Of a stretch of DNA of 64,000 nucleotides, positions 23,471 through 35,212 are shown in pieces. The notes under the pieces were generated by a model. It was given only the letters and a program-made list of their open reading frames with translations, was not told where the DNA came from and made no database searches. Position numbers and translations under genes: made by a program. Within the stretch, counting starts at the first letter, position 1. Every line of letters starts with the position of its first letter. Where the stretch lies: positions 33,644,811 through 33,708,810 of the forward strand of contig OY282605.1 in the NCBI GenBank assembly GCA_958298945.1. Direction: 5' to 3'. The stretch comes from Atherix ibis (Eukaryota > Arthropoda > Insecta > Diptera > Athericidae).

Positions 23471-25711
23471 ATGAAGGACGTTTACTTTCTATTCAAACTA
23501 TTAGAAGGGGTGCGTTTGTCATTATTTTGTGCACTTTAAAAGAAATTCGAAATTAAAAGAAAAAATTCTCTTTTCCTTCTTTGTTTTTTTTGTTGCTAAA
23601 TTGTCAATAAATTATAAAAAATTGCAAAAGTTAATTAATAAAAAATTTTCCGTTTTTTTTCCTTTTTCGAATAAAAATCTAATAAAATGTCAATATTTTC
23701 ATCAATTTTTATATTTTATTTTGAAATTTTCATGTTTATATTTTTGGTTTGTTTTATTTTGGATATTATAACAGAATTTTATCATTCAAATCGATATGAT
23801 GAGAATTCTCAATAGAAAACTATGTAAAAGAAGTTGTAGAAAATAAAGAAAAAATAGTAAATGTCAGTTAATAAAAAATTAAAAATAAAAAAATTAAAAA
23901 AAAGAAAATTATTAAAATTCATTTGGAAAAATGGTATTTTTTGCTGGTAATTTTTTTGGATATGAAACTTTGCATCCACTTTACTTAAGCATTACAAATG
24001 TTTTGATATGGAATTTGTTTTTGGAAATAGAATAATACTAATAATTTGTTTTTTTTTCAATTCTTTTCAGATATTTTCCTTAATATGTACATGTATTCAT
24101 ATAGTTGGCTTTTTAGATGATTCTGAACCATTTCCACATGAATTGTTCTTTTGTGGAACGTATTTTGCATTTGTATTGATTTCGATACTTGGCCTAATTG
24201 GTATGTATTTTCTTAATTGGTAAACAAAAAAAAAGCTTTGTGTGCATTTTCACTAAAAACCACAGTAATAAATTTAAGGAATTCTTTTTGGTTTTTCAAT
24301 GCCAATGATTTTGGAAGCAATGTTATCGGGAGTAGCAACCTTTCTCTTTATATCATCGTCCATAGTATCCATGAAGCATGCCGAAGACGATGAACATTTA
24401 CAATATTTGTCCGATGTTGAAGAATCTGAACATCCATTCTTTTATCGAAGCAAATATCAAGTAAGTGGCAAAAAAAAAATATATTAATTAAGTTAATTTT
24501 CTTATTATAAATTTATTAATTGCGACAAAAACCTTTATTTTGTAAATTAGTAATTGATGCTTTTTTGTATTCACTGAAGTGAATACAAGAATCGGTTTTG
24601 ATCTTAGATTTTGTGACTAGTAAAGACATAAACCATTTATATTTCTATAAAATTCCATAATCTGCGTAGGGGAAATTTCCTCTACTCAAAAATATAAAAA
24701 TTATTTTGTAAATCCAATTTGTAGTTCAGAAATTAAATATTTTTAATTTCAAGTAATTGTTAAAAATAAATATAATTTAATACATTTACTATTTGATAAT
24801 ATTTTGCCATTATACGATTTAGTCTAATAAATTACTAAATGATACAAACAAATTGTAAAAGAAAATTAGACCAAATTTAGGTGCTACAGCAACAGATTTT
24901 AGAGGCGGATTTTTTGGAACGGCATTTCCTTTTTGTATGGTAACCAATTTTTTTTTGACCTGATCTTAAAGCATTACTTCCATGTCATGTATAGTTTTAT
25001 CATAAATTATATTTTGGGATTTGGTGATACCAAACAGTCTCAGAAACCATTCTATTCAGCACCGGTAGACTTGTTCTTGTAAAAATTTTTGAGCCAATCA
25101 TTTTAAAGTGATAAAAATTTAATTTTATAATAATATTATACTAAATTACAAATGGCAAAATTAACCAAATACAAAAAAAAATTAAATTTTTTAAAATTTG
25201 AATTAAAAAATTATTTTTTAAAGCATTACTTTACAAATTACAAATTGGATTATCATTAATTTTTATATTTAGTTTCGTTCCATATTATTTTAATTTTTTT
25301 TTTAATTGTATTATTGGCAGAATTTATATAGTTTTTGTAAAAGTAGTTATTTAGTTGCTTTAAATATTTTTAATAAAACTAAAATAATTTATAATAAAAA
25401 TCTCTTTACCAGAGCATATTCGCATTAGTTGGTGGATGCTTTTACATGCTACACTTAACATTCTCATTGGATAGTCTAATAATTACGCAAATAATACCAG
25501 ATGAAGAAGGCTCAATGTAAATAAGAAATTTCTCTTAATTATTATAGAAAAATTTTAAAAGAAAAAGACGTTTTTTTCTAGAACTAGCGGCATAGAGGCA
25601 CGCCAACCGATTAAATTGTGGTTATTCTGTCGGCCGGTAGGTGAGACGTGCATTAAGTCCAATCCGTCTTGCGACCGTTGCATGGACTGTGCTTGCGTTA
25701 ATAAAGTTTGA
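23471..25711 (+). CDS. Four-helix (MARVEL-like topology) membrane protein with Cys-rich tail
   Basis: A five-exon gene, assembled from splice sites and phase: 23471-23509, 24071-24200, 24279-24460, 25413-25516 and 25582-25711. Total 585 nt, 194 aa. Phases agree at every junction. The donors are GTGCGT, GTATGT, GTAAGT and GTAAAT; the first acceptor follows a TACTAAT branch site and TTCTTTTCAG. The protein starts MKDVYFLFKLLEG, then hydrophobic helices at about residues 14-29, 37-60, 64-89 and 119-143. An acidic loop (MKHAEDDEHLQYLSDVEESE) lies between helices 3 and 4, and the tail has the pattern CxxxxxxCxxxxxxCxxCxxCxC. Short terminal segments around four helices is the MARVEL/tetraspan layout, but I do not recognise the family and assign no function. 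Exon 1 is the least certain part (weak donor). Intron 3 contains a transposon. Confidence 0.72.
24708..25252. mobile_element. Short long-TIR element inside intron 3
   Basis: The left end AATCCAATTTGTAGTT (24711) with inner marker TTTTGCCATTATACG (about 24810) is matched, inverted, by AATGGCAAAATTAA (about 25151) and ACAAATTGGATTATC (ending about 25254). The intervening 330 bp show no intact ORF. It lies wholly within intron 3 of the membrane-protein gene and accounts for more than half of that intron. Confidence 0.55.
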
Positions 25712-25767
25712 CTAGCATAAAAATTTTACAAAAAAAAAAAAATACTTAGTTTATTTTGTAAAATAAA
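25700..25767 (+). terminator. Polyadenylation signals of the membrane-protein gene
   Basis: AATAAA occurs at 25700-25705, overlapping the last codons, and again at 25762-25767, about 50 nt past the TGA. The second is the better placed candidate. Confidence 0.4.
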
Positions 25768-25821
25768 ATCAGAAAAACTTTTTGAAAAATTTATATTTTT
25801 CTTTGCAAATAATTATTTACT

Positions 25822-25827
25822 TTTATT
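25822..25827 (-). terminator. Polyadenylation signal of the first actin gene
   Basis: The minus strand reads AATAAA about 95 nt past the actin stop codon. A further one at 25750-25755 would make the 3' end nearly meet that of the convergent gene. Confidence 0.45.
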
Positions 25828-25919
25828 ACAATTGATTCTGTTTTTTTTTCGGAAATTATTCTTACAGAATTTTGAGATTGAAATTGAAATTAAAGAAAGT
25901 TTTTTTTTTCCTGAATAGT

Positions 25920-27132
<1,213 letters not shown>

Positions 27133-27141
27133 TTATTTTAT

Positions 27142-27475
27142 CTACAATACAAAATCGTAAAATTTTCTTTAATTATAAAAGATTTTTCTACAAATTTCAC
27201 ACAACAGAAATAATACACAAAGTTCCCCTCAAATCGAAAAAAAAGTTGACCGCAAGCTATTAAGGATAATAAGGAGGCAGTAGGTGTAAGGACAAAGAAG
27301 CACTGTGTAATTATGATTTGTTCCTTAATTAATTTATACAGAAACACAATTGCTGCTATTATTTACAGAGTGTCGTCCTGCAGAGTTCGTGTTTCTTGTT
27401 CTTTTAGATTTCGTTGCACTTTTATTTTCCGCGTGAGATTAAAAAAAAAATCCAATTCGTTCCATTTACACTTAC
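27142..27475 (-). other. Probable 5'-UTR intron of the first actin gene
   Basis: On the minus strand a strong donor (AAG|GTAAGTG) ends a leader exon at 27476, and TTTTGTATTGTAG|ATAAAAT provides an acceptor 27 nt before the ATG. A leader intron is the usual arrangement in Drosophila actin genes. Predicted length 334 nt. Confidence 0.5.
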
Positions 27476-27641
27476 CTTTTGGAATTCAAAATTTAAACAG
27501 AACCGAATTTATTACAATTTCCGGTTCTAGGTGAGCACTTAACACTTTCAGATACGGAAACTATTTACGATTTACGTGCGAATAGCTACAGTGTCGCGAT
27601 TAAAGTGAATTGTTCTGGGAGATTGCATTGTCTTTTCAGAT

Positions 27642-27649
27642 AATTTATA
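27642..27649 (-). promoter_or_regulatory. Candidate TATA box of the first actin gene
   Basis: The minus strand reads TATAAATT about 170 nt upstream of the proposed leader-exon donor, which would give a leader exon of about 140 nt. No clear initiator was found, so this remains a candidate. Confidence 0.35.
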
Positions 27650-28790
27650 CAAATTTGTTTGGATGCTGTGCATGCAAAATTTTCCGCTTTTCCCGAATTA
27701 AAGAAAATAGCAACCCATCAAACCTGTACAAGTTGATTAAGATTTATGTTAGAATTTCGACAGAAAGCTGCCGGTGCCAAAAAACAATTCGGATTCAGAA
27801 TGATGGACTCTTAGAAGAAGTGCTCTTAGAGGATGGTCGGGGAACGTGCAGTGAAGGCAGGAGAAGGTCTCCGAACATCCATTGTTAAATTCGAATAATT
27901 AGTTTGATGAATTTTCAGAAAACCATACGCAACACAAGCGGATTTATTTTATTGGTGGTAGAATTGTAAAATAGGTAAAATTAGACGAAAATAAAACAAT
28001 TCAGTTTTTGAAAAGATTCTTAAAATTACATATTACCTTTTATGGCATCAGCGACATGCTTAAAGGTGGATTGGATTTAGGTTGAGGTAATTGTAGTTGC
28101 GTTGGCACCTCTCTTTGCACTTGGTAAACAGGGATTCTGCCTGTTATCATAATCAGTAGGCCTACTCAGATTGTAATCGGGCTCATTAGAGAGGAATTTC
28201 TCACATTAACCTAATAAGTTAAGACATGACAAGGAGTTTTTTTTTGCTTATGCTTTTTGGCTTCTTCTGTTCGCTGACACAACATTTCTTTTGCCATGCC
28301 AACTCACATCTTTCGATCGACAATAATAAAACGCATCTAATTTATGATTTCAATGTTAAGACAATCTCTTGTTTGGTGTTGAATTTTGTGTATATTTAAA
28401 ATTATTATTTAATGAAGGACTGACTCAGAAAAAATTGACCCCTTTTCTTTTTTTTTGACATCATGTTACGTGTGGGTTGGCATTGCCAGCTTATCTTGAA
28501 AAAAAAAAATTTGGCAGAACATTTATTAGGAAGAGTAATTAGAAATGGTTCAATTTTATGGAGAATGTTTAATTTTTTTCAGATAATAAAAGAGAGGACT
28601 TGGAAAAAGAATATAGGGTGTCTAAAAAATCATGCAAAATTAGAAATTAAAGTATTACTAATAAAAAATAGACTGCTGATAGTTCCTTTTTTATTGTTGA
28701 GCAAAATTTGAAAAATATTTTAAATGCAAAAGAACAAAAATAGTCATCGAAAAGGAAGAAGTTAGGAGTAAAATCTTTTTTTATTTCATT
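27650..28790. other. Upstream region of the first actin gene
   Basis: It presumably contains muscle control elements, but I could not find a convincing MEF2-type CTAWWWWTAG site. The plus-strand ORF at 27610-27888 has no recognisable motif and overlaps the candidate promoter. Confidence 0.3.
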
Positions 28791-29700
28791 TTGCTGACTG
28801 GCTGACGGCTGACTACTCGGTTAACTCATTGATCAGAAATATGAAGATGTGCCTACCATGAAGAAATTAAAAGTTTCCTCATCGTCTTATAGCCTGATTT
28901 TTGCGTCAGCCATCATCGACAGCAACTTTGGCAAAATTGGCTAACAGTAGCTGACGACTTTGGGATAAATAAATTGGCTGACCGTATATTATGCTGACCA
29001 TATAATTGTATGATTTGTGACGTTGGCTGACGTGGTCGCCATAAAGAAATTAAACATTTTCTGACCGTTTAATAGACTGATTTTTGAGTGAGCTATCATT
29101 AGCCATGGACAGCAACATTGACAAAATTAGCTGACGGTTGCTGACGACTTTGCGACAGATCAGTTGTCTGACCGTATAATATTTTGAATTTTCTGAAGAC
29201 AACAGAATCCGACACAATTTTTGCTGACCGTCTTATTGTCTGATTTATGGCGTTGGCTGACGTGGTCGCCATAAAGAAATTAAAAGTTCGCTGACCGTCT
29301 AATAGTTTGATTTTTGCATCAGTGGTCATTAGCCATCGATAACAACTATGGCAAAATTAGCTGACAACTTTGGGATAGATCAATTGGCTGACCATATAAT
29401 ACTGGGACTTTTCATCAGCCAACGTCTGCTGTAAGCCACTCCTTAGCCAGAAGCCAACCAATTTTTTCGATGACGCCACATCTGGAATTGAACACAAATT
29501 TTGCTGACAGTTTTATTGTCTGATTTGTGACGTTGGCTGACGTGGCTGCCATGAAGAAATTAGTTTTTTTTTTAAGTTTTTACCCCTTAGCCTGAAGTTA
29601 GTCAATTTTTTCAATGATACCACGTTTGCTGACGTGTGCCAATCTAGCTGACCATCTATTGCCACCTTAAATAGTAAAGCTTCTTTACAGTCTGTCACCT
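28791..29700 (-). repeat. CTGAC-rich tandem repeat array, inverted arm 1
   Basis: Units contain GTTGGCTGACGTGGTCGCCA, AAAGAAATTAAAAGTT, TTGCTGACCGTCTTATTG and AACAGAATCCGACACAA. Major words recur with a spacing of a few hundred bp, and GCTGAC/GTCAGC words recur every few tens of bp. The array is the reverse complement of those at 31.4-32.1 and 36.5-37.5 kb. ORFs inside are not genes. Confidence 0.75.
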
Positions 29701-29915
29701 AGTTTTCACTAATTGAACTCATATAAATTTTGTACTTTAGTTCATTGTTAAAGTCTGTACCTTTGTCTGTTTTAAATGTTCTTAACTATCCGTACTTTAA
29801 AATATATTTTAGATATATCCTAGATAAATGACTTTTATTTTTAGAAAGCTCCATTTTTCGTTAATTCAACTTGAGATTGTACTTTTTTAGCCTTCTCAAT
29901 ACCCTTTCTAGGTTT

Positions 29916-30122
29916 TCATTGTGGTTTCGTAGGTCTAAATAAGAGAATGTCATCCAGGTTTCGTAGGTCCCTCATCCACATAGAATGAAAGGGTAACCTT
30001 TTAAATTGATAATGGCTCCTATTGGTCGAAAAAGCAGTTAGTGGCCTCGATTCCTCTTTAAGTTCTCTTTGATGAAAAGCAGTTGTCATTTCACGGGTGG
30101 CGAAGAACTTGTAATTTATCAT
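29916..30122 (-). pseudogene. Ty3/gypsy reverse transcriptase fragment
   Basis: The 68-codon minus-strand frame reads FFATREMTTAFHQRELKEES, then RPLTAFSTNRSHYQFKRLPF, which follow the gypsy RT order (D-x-x-x-x-FHQI, TAFSTPxGHYQFxRLPFG). It then jumps to LDDILLF, which normally lies some 40 residues further on as YLDDIIIF. So the fragment carries a clean internal deletion and is dead. The first catalytic Asp is replaced (REMTTAFHQ for the usual LDLxSGFHQ). No LTRs were identified. Confidence 0.7.
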
Positions 30123-30960
30123 TAGCGATCTTCTTATCTGTCTATAGTCGACACCCCGGGAGAATGATGCACAAGGACTACACCAGAAGCGCTTACGTGT
30201 ATTAGTGCACCCGCGACCTGAGTTGAGCTAACCGCTTAGGGTGACCTTTCTAGTAAATGATCTATTGGACACAATGCCAGGAAGTGCATACTTCCTTACT
30301 GTAGCTCTATTAGGACAATGCGCACTTACCGGGTGTCTTTATATGATAAAATCCATTACCACGAGGGTTCGGAGCCCTACGGTTGTTCGTCCGCCGTGGC
30401 TGGCCAATGATGAGGAACCTTTGGCTGAAACATGGTGATTGTTGTTTAATACCTACATCGCAGTACAGTCTTGGGACTGAAGCTGAGGGATGGCAGGATT
30501 CCGGGTGCTATCACGGCAGATGATAGTAGAGGTTTAGGTACGCCTTACTACCAACAGTTAGGGTAAATAGCTTGTAGTTGGTTACTGACTGCTAGCAAAT
30601 GGACCTGCCTGTCATATGGCGTGACCAGGTAGTTGCACAAATGTGTGTGGAATAATAACCATAGGAATTGTACAGCTGCATTGAACGTTTGCCTGCTTCA
30701 TGCGGGACACAACAAATGGCTAAAAAGAGGTATGACGAAAGATGGCGATGAGGTATGGTAGAGTGAGTATTTTGAGGGCACTTACCATAGCTGGTATAAT
30801 ATAAGGTGTAAACTGAGGTATTTTGAAGAGGACTATGAGAAGAGCTGATACAGCCATACTGAATGTTTCCTGCATGATGCTATCATCTTTTATATTTTGT
30901 ATGAAATATTAAAATTGATCAACTGCCAGCCTCTAGCCGCGGCGCAAAGGTTAGCTCTTT
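30123..30960. other. Near-balanced DNA in the core between inverted arrays
   Basis: GC content is clearly higher than in flanking DNA, suggesting a piece of an older element. The 65-codon ORF at 30241-30438 has no recognised motif. I cannot assign a family. Confidence 0.35.
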
Positions 30961-31335
30961 TAAGGATAATTTTTATAACATTTTCGTAGACTTTTGGTGT
31001 TATTTCAGCAATTTCTCTTTGAATGCTGTCCTTAAGCATCAAGATTATAGATGATTATTAGTGTACATCTTTTTCTTCAAGTACTCCCATAAGAAAAAAT
31101 TGGGAAGATCAAAATCATGGGATTGTGGGGCCACATTTTGATATTATTTGACCGGAAAAAATTTCTCTCAAAATTAGGATCCTACGACGAGCTGTGCGTG
31201 ATGTGGCACCGTCTTGTTGGGACAAATATGTTCTGTAGGACTAATTGAGCGCAAATACCGCACTCTACAGTTACTCTATGAGGGTTTAGTAGTCTTTGGT
31301 GTATCAGTTGAGGATATTCAGTGCCCCAATAGTGG
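30961..31335 (-). pseudogene. IS630/Tc1/mariner-superfamily transposase relic (C-terminal half)
   Basis: On the minus strand, DGATSRTARRRILILREIF (from about 31225) matches the DGATCHTA second-Asp segment, then SGQIISKCGP, FFLMGVLEEKDVH (third-motif FFLWGYLK equivalent) and LKDSIQREIAEIT. The SCDLTPLD stretch is scrambled and stops interrupt the frame. It lies in the core between the inverted CTGAC arrays. Confidence 0.7.
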
Positions 31336-31356
31336 CTATTCTGTTTTATAACAAAG

Positions 31357-32062
31357 CAATATTGGCCGACTTCTGCTAAAGAGTGGCTAATGACAGACGT
31401 TGGCTAATGAAAATTCAAAATATTACACGGTCAGGCAGCTGATCTGTCCCAGCGCCGTCAGCTACCGTCAGTTTATTTTGCTAAAGTTGCTGTTGATGGC
31501 TAATAATGACTAACGTAAAATTTAGGCTATTAGCACACTCTTAATTTCTTATGGCAACCACGTCAGCCAACATCACAAATCAGATAATTAAACGATCAGC
31601 AAAATTTGTGTTGGATTCTGTTGTCATCAGCATCGAAAATATTTGCTGACTTCTCGTTAACGAGTGGCTGACGGCAGATGCTGGCTGACAAAAATTCAAA
31701 ATATTACACGCTCAGGCAGCTGATCTGTCCCAGAGGATTAATGATTGCTAACGCAATGTCATTAAACTTTCAATTTCCTTATGGCAATTAGACAGTTAAC
31801 AAAATTTGTGTCTGATTCTGTCGTTTTAAGCAAAAATGGCGTCTTAAAAAAAATGGCTGACTGCTGGCTATGGAGTGGCTGACGGCTGATGTTGGCCAAA
31901 CGATAAGTCATCGTTTGACTGAACTGACGCATCAGCCAAATCTCTTCCAAAGGCATCAGTTAAAGTCAGCGACTTTTACCAAAGTTTCTGTTGGTGGCTT
32001 ATAATGGGTGACGCAAAAGTCAGACTGTTAGATGATCTGCCAACTTCCCATTTCTACATCCG
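31357..32062 (+). repeat. CTGAC-rich tandem repeat array, arm 2
   Basis: Same repeat as 28.8-29.7 kb in opposite orientation. Recurring words include TTGTGTTGGATTCTGTTGTC, GAGTGGCTGACGGC, AAAATATTACACG.TCAGGCAG and CAGCTGATCTGTCCCA. It ends with GATCTGCCAACTTCCCATTT, a terminus shared with the array ending at 37.52 kb. Confidence 0.75.
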
Positions 32063-32087
32063 ATTAATATGAGTTACTAAGCGCCCA

Positions 32088-32350
32088 AACAGAACCTTTT
32101 TTGTTAAAGAAATTTTATGACTGTTCGGTATCCATCTTTTAGTGACCCAATAGCATCCAAGTCGAAGTGTGCTCCGTCGCTCATAATAATTTTTTACCAA
32201 ATATGGTGGTTGTCCATACCGAGCTGTAAAATTCGAACATTTCAGTCTTGCCGCCGTTAACGATTATTTACCTGATGGAGATATTCCCAATTTTTGTGCA
32301 TAACGTCGGACATTCAGCAATACTCTGCGTCCGGTGCCCAGTCTTCACTT
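32088..32350 (-). pseudogene. IS630/Tc1/mariner-superfamily transposase relic (middle part)
   Basis: On the minus strand, fragments KIIMSDGAHFDLDAI (around 32150-32195) and the preceding VWTTT/GQQPP-like region match the KIIFSDEAHFDLDGY first-Asp segment. In the conserved SDE the Glu is replaced by Gly. Very decayed. Confidence 0.5.
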
Positions 32351-34560
32351 TAATACTCAGTGTATGAACAATTATCTAAATAAATTTTTTTAAATAATTT
32401 TAACATGCTTTTATTATATTATATATTTTATTATAAATTGTTTTAACTTTTCTCTATGATTATATAAATACAAATAGACAATTATTAATTATAACAAAAT
32501 GGCTGCCAAACCAAATTGACCTGCAACATAAGAACTTTCTTGTATAGGCCGGATTTTTATCGGTACACGTTATATATTGTGTATAGAACGTAGTTGATAT
32601 CCTAATACAAATCCAAATCCTTGATAGAAATGAAATTTTAAAATAAAAAGAAAAGATGCAAATATTTTTCTGGAATAGTCTTTATTTTCAACAAAACTCT
32701 TCGTTCTTTTTTAAGAGTATAGCTTTTTTTATTAAACTTTTTACAAATCCTACATTTTCGTATCGATTATTATACAATATTTTTCAGTAGTATTGGTTCA
32801 ATCATGATTATTTGGAATAAATTTTTCTATTCGTTTGTATCGAAAACGATTTATATTATTTATTTATTCAAACGATGTCTTCACCAAACAACCTGTTAAC
32901 ATTCGAAAAGAGAGAGAAAAGAAAAACAAAACCGGATACAGATCCATCCCGTCATAGAATCTACGTCAAGTTTTATTAGAATGGAAAACTTAAAAACTTA
33001 TCTAGACTCCTTGAGTTAATGATAATATCAACTTCGATTGACCTATTCACCCCGCTGACTGGTATGTCTGTGAACTCAGCTAACTTTTGTGCGTGCATAA
33101 CCTTTAAGCATCCTTTTAAGCTGTTAGACCTTGGTTCAGTAATAATTTCAGTTTCATTAGTATTCAATGGTGCGCGTACATTTATTATTATCATTTGAGA
33201 TCGGCCTAGTCCCGGTCCTGGTCGCTGGAGCTTAAGAGCCTATCTTACGAACAGAAACTTCTGCAAATTGAGCATATTAAGCACATAGAAATTTTGGAAA
33301 TTTTCTTCTAGCCCAGCCACATAATGGGTGGTTTTTTAGTGCAATATTATGAAAAGAGAATATTTCGCATTAACTATGAGAATTCTATGAAAACTTAAAA
33401 GTCCTTCTACCATGAAATATTCAACGTGCTGTGGTTCATAAAGCGTTCTTCTACCCAACTTACCAACTGACTACTGAAGAATTGCCATTAGTGCTTGTAT
33501 CGCATCGCAAATAACTTGCAATTAAAGAAATTTTAAAAGAAAAGAATAACATCAAAATAATCCTTTAAATCTGTTCTCGTTCATCCTGTTTTAAAAGGAT
33601 GGCGAACAGTTCCCATTTGGTACACCACCAACAATAGCAATTAGAAATGGTGGAGCTTATTCTGTGTGTCAGTGTAAGAAGTGCCGCATGTCGCTAACCA
33701 AAAAGTTCTGTTCACTTCTCGCATCTACCAGAGGAGACACTGAAAATGGTAAAAGGGACAATAACAAAGATTGGAACCGAGACTGGAATTCGTGCGCCGG
33801 GATTTTGGTGTTGCGGAAACCTTCTTGGTGTTCAGTTAACGAAATATTACCGAATTCTTATCACGTAGCCACCGCATACAAATGCACAAGCAGCGGTTCT
33901 TCGTCTATAATTTCCAACGTATACTATTGTCTGGATTTTAAAATTGTGATAGTTGCCGGATGTCGGTTGCGATGGACCATATTTCCAGCTAAGAATAACG
34001 ACAAATAAACCGAATGCATCAGATGGCATCCATCCCCTGCTATACGCTAAATGTTGTGATGAAATTTTTCTCACTAATCGTGAGATTTTCTTACTCTACG
34101 AGACTTTAATTTTAATTCATTCATTAGGAATTATTGTAAACTCTTTTTTCTTCTTCTCCATTTTCTTTTATTGCTTTTCTTTTGAAAAGCTTAAAAGTAT
34201 TATCAAGATTAAGAATTGTGTATTACTTCTTCAGTATTTCTGATATAAAAAATTTTTATAAAATGGTAGTTTTTCTGAAATTTCATAATTCGTAATATCA
34301 TTTGGAATTTTGTTAAATAAAAAAATATATTCATAAAAGTTTGTAAGCTTTAATACTCTATTGGGCTCATATACATATATACTAAAGGTGATAAGAAGAA
34401 GGTTTCACATTTTCATTCAAAAAGGGCCCTAAATTTATCATCCCTGAATTATGGTGTTCAGTGAGAACATCCCACTATCCAGCAGTATCATCGATTTTGT
34501 TGTATCTTCTTTAAAAAGTGAATTTTTAGATTATAGTCACGCTTACTCTAGGTTACTCTA
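32351..34560. other. Intergenic DNA, no supported gene
   Basis: The ORF at 33664-34008 (114 codons) sits in a patch of near-balanced composition but shows no recognisable domain or clear splice partner. It could be part of an unknown gene or an old element. Around 32500-32530, AATGGCTGCCAAACCAAATT resembles a word at 6.9 kb. Confidence 0.3.
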
Positions 34561-34566
34561 CATTTC

Positions 34567-34740
34567 CAAATCTTAGCCTAATCCGGACTTAGTCTGAAAA
34601 TTCAAGAAGATCCTCTTTTCTCCCACTTTAACTTATACTGAAACCATTTTTTTCAAACCGGCATTTTCAAGTTAATGCATCTCTGATATCACTAGTATTC
34701 CACAAGGCAGCATACTTGGGCCCATTCTCTTCAACATATT
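34567..34740 (+). pseudogene. Jockey-type reverse transcriptase fragment
   Basis: Translation gives L.KFKKILFSPTLT, then SIPQGSILGPILFNIF (34695-34740), the conserved GVPQGSxLGPxLxNIY block. Only this block survives, with frame breaks upstream. The next relic is a different clade, so two retroelement pieces abut here. Confidence 0.6.
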
Positions 34741-34814
34741 TGTTCTTCGGATACTTCTATCTATCTTAACACATTCCTTATTGCATATATTACGTAAAAA
34801 TTTCGGTTGATTGG

Positions 34815-35212
34815 GGGTATACGCTCGGAGCATACTTCGAGTTTCGAGACCATTCCGTACTGTTCCGTATGACGCTGTCTGTGTTATCGCTAACATTAAA
34901 GAGCCATTACTCTAGCTTTTGGGAGATAAAAGAGCCAGAATATGTCGTCGACGATGGGAGGCAAATAGTGGTGAGATTAAAGAGACATTGGAATTTGTTT
35001 ATTAAAGGAACATGGAGGGATTATCTTATTCTTGATATAGCCGTGTGGAAAGGAAGATATCATGAAGAAATGGACTACTATATGGCACAATTTCTGATAA
35101 AACATGTGTGCTTCAGAGTATATATTTATCGCTTTAATATAGACGTTGGTTCAGAAGTCTTCTTCCACTGCCCACGATTTACCTTAATAAGGAAAGAAGC
35201 AGTGCATGATTG
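34815..35212 (+). pseudogene. R1-clade non-LTR retrotransposon C-terminal fragment
   Basis: One frame reads RTVPYDAVCVIANIKEPLL and GDKRARICRRRWE (34852-34965). After a frameshift, KGTWRDYLILDIAVWKGRYH, EMDYYMAQFLIKHVCFRVY, YRF and FHCPRF follow. This is the order of the R1 C-terminus (KGRWTxxLIP, HGEVDYYLTQxLTGHGCFxxYLxRF, HxxFxCPRF). The CxxC of the terminal zinc finger is missing. It is dead because of the frameshift and an internal stop. The 124-codon ORF starting at 34869 is the second half of this relic, not a host gene. Confidence 0.7.

Noticed and set aside
23931..24036. MVFFAGNFFGYETLHPLY frame as the first exon of the membrane protein
   Set aside because: The donor at 23947 is out of phase with exon 2 and the only in-phase donor (GTTTTG at 24000) is poor. 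The ATG at 23471 with a GTGCGT donor gives a better protein.
30241..30438. 65-codon ORF in GC-richer DNA
   Set aside because: No domain recognised. It lies within a mosaic of relics between inverted repeat arrays.
33664..34008. 114-codon ORF with several cysteines
   Set aside because: The composition is more gene-like than its surroundings, but no motif or consistent splice structure supports it.
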